From IMG/VR virus record IMGVR_UViG_3300025141_000701, positions 1 to 24,870 of that record: 24,870 nucleotides of DNA. The stretch is one strand, 5' to 3'. The position numbers and the translations under genes were made by a program. This stretch comes from a virus. How positions within the stretch are numbered: the stretch's first letter is position 1; each line of letters starts with the position of its first letter. The notes beneath the pieces were generated by a model that was not told the origin of the DNA, made no database searches, and saw only the letters and a program-made list of their open reading frames with translations. Of this stretch, positions 21,571 through 24,870 are shown in pieces.

Positions 21571-21601
21571 AAAAGAAAACCCCCGCTCCGAAGAGCGGGG
21601 G
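21571..21601 (-). terminator. Rho-independent terminator (UUCG loop) after the major capsid gene
   Basis: On the minus strand CCCCCGCTC pairs perfectly with GAGCGGGGG around a C(TTCG)G loop (21601-21580), followed by TTTTCTTTT (21579-21571). It ends the scaffold-capsid transcript 30 bases after the stop codon. Confidence 0.93.
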
Positions 21602-21631
21602 CCGGAAATTAATCCTTTTTAGTCAATTGAC

Positions 21632-23386
21632 TTAGCTAGTTGCACCAGCCTCACCAATCAGACCACGTACAACGACAACGCCGTACATATCAGGACGAAC
21701 CATCTTCTTCGCATAGCGAGTCATGACACCCTTACGGGGCACGAAATCGTCTGGTCCAAAGATAGTAGGCGTAACCTGCAGCGGAACATAAGGAGCATAC
21801 ACATAGCCACTCTCAAGGAAGCTATTGCCCTTACGACCAACAAGGATAACGTTTCTTGGGAAGTAAGGATCAACATAAATATCCCACTTCTTATTAACGC
21901 TACCAGTCTTGACTGCGCCGGCAGTTCCCTTATCACCATCAACCGCAACCGAAGCACGGAAGCCAGAAGTCATCTCAAGGATGCTGGCAACTTCGGGCGA
22001 AGTAACGATGAAGTTAGCCCCGCCACGCAAGGTCTTACGATGAATCTGAGCAGAAACGTCATTGACCGTCTCTAACAAAGTCTCATACCATTCGCTAACC
22101 GTACCGGTGAAGTCTGGAGCAGCCGAAGATGCACCAACTTCCGCACCAGTAGTTCTATTAACAAACAGACCCGGTGAGCGCGACCAGTAATACGTACCAG
22201 CCGTTGCGCCGTGCACAAGATCGCTAAGAACTTCGCGATCAATCTCTAGAGCAATTTGCTCTGAAAGAATGCCAGTAAGCTCAACCTCCGCATCCAAGTT
22301 ATGGTATGCGTTGAGGTCTTGACCCAATTCTGGTGACCACTTAGCCTTAAGCTTCTTGGTGATTGCAGTGACGCTGACCGAATCAACCTTGATGTCGATC
22401 TCTGGAATCTTAGTTTGATTCTCAAGATCCCACAAGCTAGCGCCAACAACACCGCCCAAGGCTCGCTCGCCAATGTTGTCAAAATTGTCAGCAATTGGGT
22501 AATTAATTGCACGAACGCCAGACGATGCAGTAATTGAAGCTCCAAGTGTACCATGGGAAACACCAGATCGAGCCTTGAAAACCGCAATACCCTTATAAGC
22601 CGTTGAGCTTGGCAAGTTATTAGCCGAAGATGTAGACTTCTGAGTCAGGCGACGGACAAGTGAGCCCGACGTAGGATCGGCATTCGCGTCGGTCATAGAT
22701 ACCGCAATCAAATTGTCCACGTTCATATTTGATAAGTCCGCAGAGCCAGTCCACGTAACGACCGCGACGGCCGAACCAGAAAGGTCTGGATCATAACGAC
22801 AAGCCTTGGCTAACTCAGCGCCGTAAGAACCACTACCCGGCATGGTGCCGGTATGTGATAGAGTAAAAGTAATCGCTGCAAACGAAGCTGTAGGCGAACT
22901 AAAGCCGTTGTTAAGGCTGTAGAACCCCTTAGACGTGTTGTCGCCTGCCGAAGCGCTGGTTAAGCTGACACCGCCGGTGACCTGTTGACCAACGACGCCT
23001 CCGCCATACAGTGAATCATTTGCTGCGTAGCCCAGTTTGGCACTATTGCCGGCAACTTGGAAATCCAAGAAGAAGATGAGGCCCGAAGGCAAGCTCATCG
23101 GTTGAACTGAAACCAGTTCGTTGGCGATTAGACCGCCGAATACACGACGAACAATCGGAAACGCGACGGACGCAAAGCCCTCGACGTCGCCGCCTGCCAT
23201 CGTAGAAGCCTCACGAAGAAGCTCTTTTGCTTGATTCTCTAAGAGACAAGCCATACTATTTTTTTGATTATCGTTCTCGATGCCCTCTAAAAGGCCAGTG
23301 CGTTCCCACTTGCTAAGTAGTGCGGCGCCTTCTTTCGTTAGATCTCGTTGAACAATATTTTCTGTTAAACGTTGTACAATTGACAT
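21632..23386 (-). CDS. 23: Major capsid protein, gp23-like (584 aa)
   Basis: The T4 gp23-type subunit forms the head hexamers. The N-terminal prodomain leads to LLREASTMAGGDVEGF, matching the T4 region LTE|AEIGGD, so prohead protease should cut after E59. Then IVRRVFGGLIANELVSVQPM and SLPSGLIFFLDFQVAG match the conserved 'vrr..p.LIa.div.VQPM..PtG.iFa' stretch. The middle contains YYWSRSPGLFVN and GGANFIVTSPEVASILEM; the end has NVILVGRKGNSFLESGYVYA and PYVPL, then FVPRKGVMTRYAKKMVRPDMYG, all family hallmarks. The frame is open to 23416, but ATG 23386 is preceded by AGGAGG nine bases upstream and avoids overlap with the scaffold gene. T4 gp23 is 521 aa. The gene is closed by a strong terminator. 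Confidence 0.95.
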   Translation of the reverse strand: MSIVQRLTENIVQRDLTKEGAALLSKWERTGLLEGIENDNQKNSMACLLENQAKELLREASTMAGGDVEGFASVAFPIVRRVFGGLIANELVSVQPMSLPSGLIFFLDFQVAGNSAKLGYAANDSLYGGGVVGQQVTGGVSLTSASAGDNTSKGFYSLNNGFSSPTASFAAITFTLSHTGTMPGSGSYGAELAKACRYDPDLSGSAVAVVTWTGSADLSNMNVDNLIAVSMTDANADPTSGSLVRRLTQKSTSSANNLPSSTAYKGIAVFKARSGVSHGTLGASITASSGVRAINYPIADNFDNIGERALGGVVGASLWDLENQTKIPEIDIKVDSVSVTAITKKLKAKWSPELGQDLNAYHNLDAEVELTGILSEQIALEIDREVLSDLVHGATAGTYYWSRSPGLFVNRTTGAEVGASSAAPDFTGTVSEWYETLLETVNDVSAQIHRKTLRGGANFIVTSPEVASILEMTSGFRASVAVDGDKGTAGAVKTGSVNKKWDIYVDPYFPRNVILVGRKGNSFLESGYVYAPYVPLQVTPTIFGPDDFVPRKGVMTRYAKKMVRPDMYGVVVVRGLIGEAGATS

Positions 23387-23405
23387 GTTGTAATCCTCCT
23401 TTTGG

Positions 23406-24365
23406 TTAATTGTCAATTCCTGCCAAACGCTTCATGCGTTCGGCAAAATCATTTTCTTGCCTCTCCGCTGGATCCCGCTTTTTGCGGGAGTGGAGAAGAA
23501 TAGAAGACGAAGTTCGCTTACTTACTACTTCGCTAAGTGATTTTGATTTCTCTTTATGAGAAATGCCCACCGTGCTCTGAAGTGTTTCATAGACAATCTT
23601 CGCTTGCTCCAAAGAGCTAACCTCACTAATAGATTCGGCAATTTGTTTTTTCTGCCGCTCATTTAAAGAGTCATCCATTAAAGCGCGATTCATATAATGA
23701 AGTTTGCCGCTTGTTAGCTGCGCTTCATCAAATTTTTCTTTAATTTTTTTAGCTGTGTTAATTAATTCGTTCTTTGTTTCGTTAAGTTTTTTAAACTTAT
23801 TTTTTAGTTCTTTATTTTCTTTCTTTAGTTTTTCGTTCTTTTCTTCTAACTCATCATTATATCTACTGATGGCCGCTGCAATTTCTGCAATATTTTCATT
23901 ATCGTTTTCATAATCTGTCACGGGCCGCATTTGGCCATTGGCGAAGCCGCCGTCAGGCTGCATTTTATAATCAAATTTAAGTGCTTCTGCTAATTTTTCT
24001 AAATCAGCCTCTTCTAGTTCAACCGGCTCATCATCTTCGCCCTCTTCTAAGCTTTCTTTATCTTCGGAAACTATTGTAACATCGTCTTTTGCCAAGTCAA
24101 GATGCTCCAAACTATGTAAATCAATTTCTAAAATTTGATCATCTTCGACTTCTAGGTGAAAAGCCTCTGGAAGTTGTGAATCTAAATCCATGGCCAGCGC
24201 AGCGTCTGCGTCGGTTTCTTCTGGAGTATCTTGCTCCAAAAGCCTCTCAACAGTTTCTTTAATTTGATTTGAATATTGTTCTACAACAACTTGTTCTGCG
24301 CTCTTGATTGCGGCGTCGCGAAGGGATGCTGCATCGACGATTGCCTGCTCTAACATAGATGACAT
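23406..24365 (-). CDS. 22: Prohead core scaffolding protein, gp22-like (319 aa)
   Basis: The scaffold shapes the prohead and is then degraded by the prohead protease. The product is acidic in the first half (EDKESLEEGEDDEPVELEEA, about 101-120). It has a long charged coiled coil at about 168-217 (DELEEKNEKLKKENKELKNK and on), followed by SGKLHYMNRALMDDSLNERQ and a basic C-terminus ending RMKRLAGIDN. This layout and the short C-terminal 'R...LAG' tail, thought to contact the capsid protein, are typical of gp22-type scaffolds. T4 gp22 is 269 aa. It immediately precedes the major capsid gene, as in T4. The start at ATG 24365 has GGGAG about eight bases upstream; a late-promoter-like motif is in the gap before it. 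The protease (gp21) is not in the window. Confidence 0.88.
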   Translation of the reverse strand: MSSMLEQAIVDAASLRDAAIKSAEQVVVEQYSNQIKETVERLLEQDTPEETDADAALAMDLDSQLPEAFHLEVEDDQILEIDLHSLEHLDLAKDDVTIVSEDKESLEEGEDDEPVELEEADLEKLAEALKFDYKMQPDGGFANGQMRPVTDYENDNENIAEIAAAISRYNDELEEKNEKLKKENKELKNKFKKLNETKNELINTAKKIKEKFDEAQLTSGKLHYMNRALMDDSLNERQKKQIAESISEVSSLEQAKIVYETLQSTVGISHKEKSKSLSEVVSKRTSSSILLHSRKKRDPAERQENDFAERMKRLAGIDN

Positions 24366-24395
24366 TGAAAACTCTCCCGATATAACTAGCTATCA

Positions 24396-24404
24396 ATAAT
24401 TAGT
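24396..24404 (-). promoter_or_regulatory. Late-promoter-like motif ACTAATTAT before the scaffold gene
   Basis: The minus strand reads CTAACTAATTATTGATAGC, ending 30 bases before ATG 24365, in the 59-base gap upstream of the scaffold-capsid unit. Confidence 0.5.
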
Positions 24405-24424
24405 TAGTAAAAAAGTAAAATGAC

Positions 24425-24658
24425 TTACGGGGTTGGAGGGTTGTTCGGGATTGTATAACCATTCTCTATTAACCACTCATCGACATTAAATTCAGGCCAT
24501 CGAGTTTGTATTGAAATTACAGTATTTAACGGCGACGTATGTCCCCAATCTCCACGCACGATATATCGTTTGGTGCCCTTATAAACTAGAGTTCCTTCTC
24601 CACTAGCCAAAGCTTCAGTTTGGACATAATAAGTTATAGACTGTGGGCGGGTTGACAT
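24425..24658 (-). CDS. Hypothetical small protein (77 aa)
   Basis: The product starts MSTRPQSITYYVQTEALASG, has a beta-like EGTLVYKGTKRYIVRGDWG, then SPLNTVISIQTRWPEFNVDE, and ends ENGYTIPNNPPTP. There is no Cys, signal peptide or membrane segment. It has the look of a small beta-rich virion or fibre-associated protein, but no family is recognised. AGGA lies eight bases before ATG 24658, and the gene starts ten bases after the stop of the LamG-like gene, so they are probably co-transcribed. Confidence 0.7.
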   Translation of the reverse strand: MSTRPQSITYYVQTEALASGEGTLVYKGTKRYIVRGDWGHTSPLNTVISIQTRWPEFNVDEWLIENGYTIPNNPPTP

Positions 24659-24668
24659 TTATTAATTC

Positions 24669-24870
24669 CTATTTAAGTGCTGCGCCGTTGCCAACATTCC
24701 ATCGGTCAAGCATCGCAGCAGATAAACGGCTCATTTCTCCAGTAGTGAGGTCTCTCATAATAGCGACCATACAGCCAATAGAACCTTTGAGATGCCCACT
24801 ATTATCAGAGTTTCTTTTTCCCAAATAAAATGTTTTATTGCTCGCGAAAGCGGTGGTCATGTTGGTGGTG
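24669..24870 (-). CDS. Partial CDS (C-terminus): LamG/concanavalin-like virion protein
   Basis: The frame is open from the right edge; upstream codons before the first visible Met read Thr-Thr-Asn, so the true start is probably outside the window. The visible C-terminus contains FYLGKRNSDNSGHLKGSIG, then CMVAIMRDLTTGEMSRLSAA and MLDRWNVGN. 'FyiGkR......f.GsI....i..r.Lt..Ei..l' is the typical last strand and helix of LamG/concanavalin-type beta-sandwich domains, common in phage fibre and decoration proteins that bind sugars. Its position just before the scaffold and capsid genes suggests a virion surface protein. The domain call rests on a short end only. Confidence 0.6.
   Translation of the reverse strand, partial: TTNMTTAFASNKTFYLGKRNSDNSGHLKGSIGCMVAIMRDLTTGEMSRLSAAMLDRWNVGNGAALK

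Noticed and set aside
23388-23416. TTGACA upstream of the major capsid gene
   Set aside because: At 17 bases the -10 position reads TTACAA, a poor match, and the SD lies inside the spacer; likely chance.
23387-23416. Longer N-terminus of the major capsid protein starting at 23416
   Set aside because: It overlaps the scaffold stop, lacks an SD, and AGGAGG points to ATG 23386.
23473-23489. Hairpin TCCCGC/GCGGGA in the scaffold gene
   Set aside because: It lies inside coding sequence and has no T-run after it on the minus strand, so it is not a terminator.
1-24870. Diversity-generating retroelement, CRISPR array, tRNA, transposase or integrase
   Set aside because: No reverse transcriptase, repeat-spacer pattern, cloverleaf or recombinase motif was seen; the family A polymerase was checked and has Pol I, not RT, motifs.

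Overview
The window is part of a contractile-tailed (myovirus) double-stranded DNA phage genome related to T4. All genes I accept lie on the minus strand, so transcription runs from position 24870 toward 1. Recognisable T4-type proteins are the scaffold (gp22), major capsid protein (gp23), neck proteins (gp13, gp14), tail terminator (gp15), sheath (gp18), tube (gp19), gp32 and UvsX. The order and content differ from T4 itself. A short family A DNA polymerase stands where T4 would use family B, and gp22-gp23 sit upstream of gp13-14-15-18-19. No portal, terminase or protease gene is present in the window. This fits a distant ('far-T4') lineage, probably aquatic. As I recall, Rhodothermus phage RM378 also has a family A polymerase with its exonuclease encoded separately. 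The host cannot be named; three sigma70-consensus promoters suggest an ordinary bacterial vegetative polymerase.

Layout in transcription order: 24870-24425, the end of a LamG-like structural protein and a 77-aa unknown; 24365-21632, scaffold and major capsid protein, closed by a UUCG terminator; 21552-20971, a head-decoration-like protein with its own terminator; 20857-20579, a small Lys/Pro/Ala-rich protein; 20526-17893, neck and tail-terminator genes; 17832-13721, sheath, tube and a second tube-like protein; 13712-12746, a gp26-type zinc-ribbon protein with a C-terminal extension in another frame; 12704-11277, tape measure; 11254-5131, baseplate genes including a LysM protein and a 1122-aa protein. 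Position 5130-1134 is the replication module: polymerase, a divergent tubulin/FtsZ-like protein, gp32 and UvsX. After it come two small genes, a second decoration-like gene and the start of a possible deaminase.

Two promoter classes can be read directly. A perfect TTGACA-17-TATAAT lies just before the polymerase, a near-perfect one before gp32 (followed by a 5'-terminal hairpin), and a TGnTATAAT box before the last partial gene. A different motif, ACTA(A/T)TTA(T/C), occurs in seven of the gaps ahead of structural genes and is absent from the tight junctions I inspected. I propose it as this phage's late promoter element. Three terminators share the same C(UUCG)G hairpin design.

The most notable items are the tubulin/FtsZ-like protein with degenerate GTPase motifs, the exonuclease-less family A polymerase with Ser in motif C, the frame change at the end of the gp26-like gene, the late-promoter-like motif, and the gp32 leader hairpin. 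There is no gene-free stretch over 300 bases. I saw no tRNA, CRISPR array, insertion sequence or reverse transcriptase.
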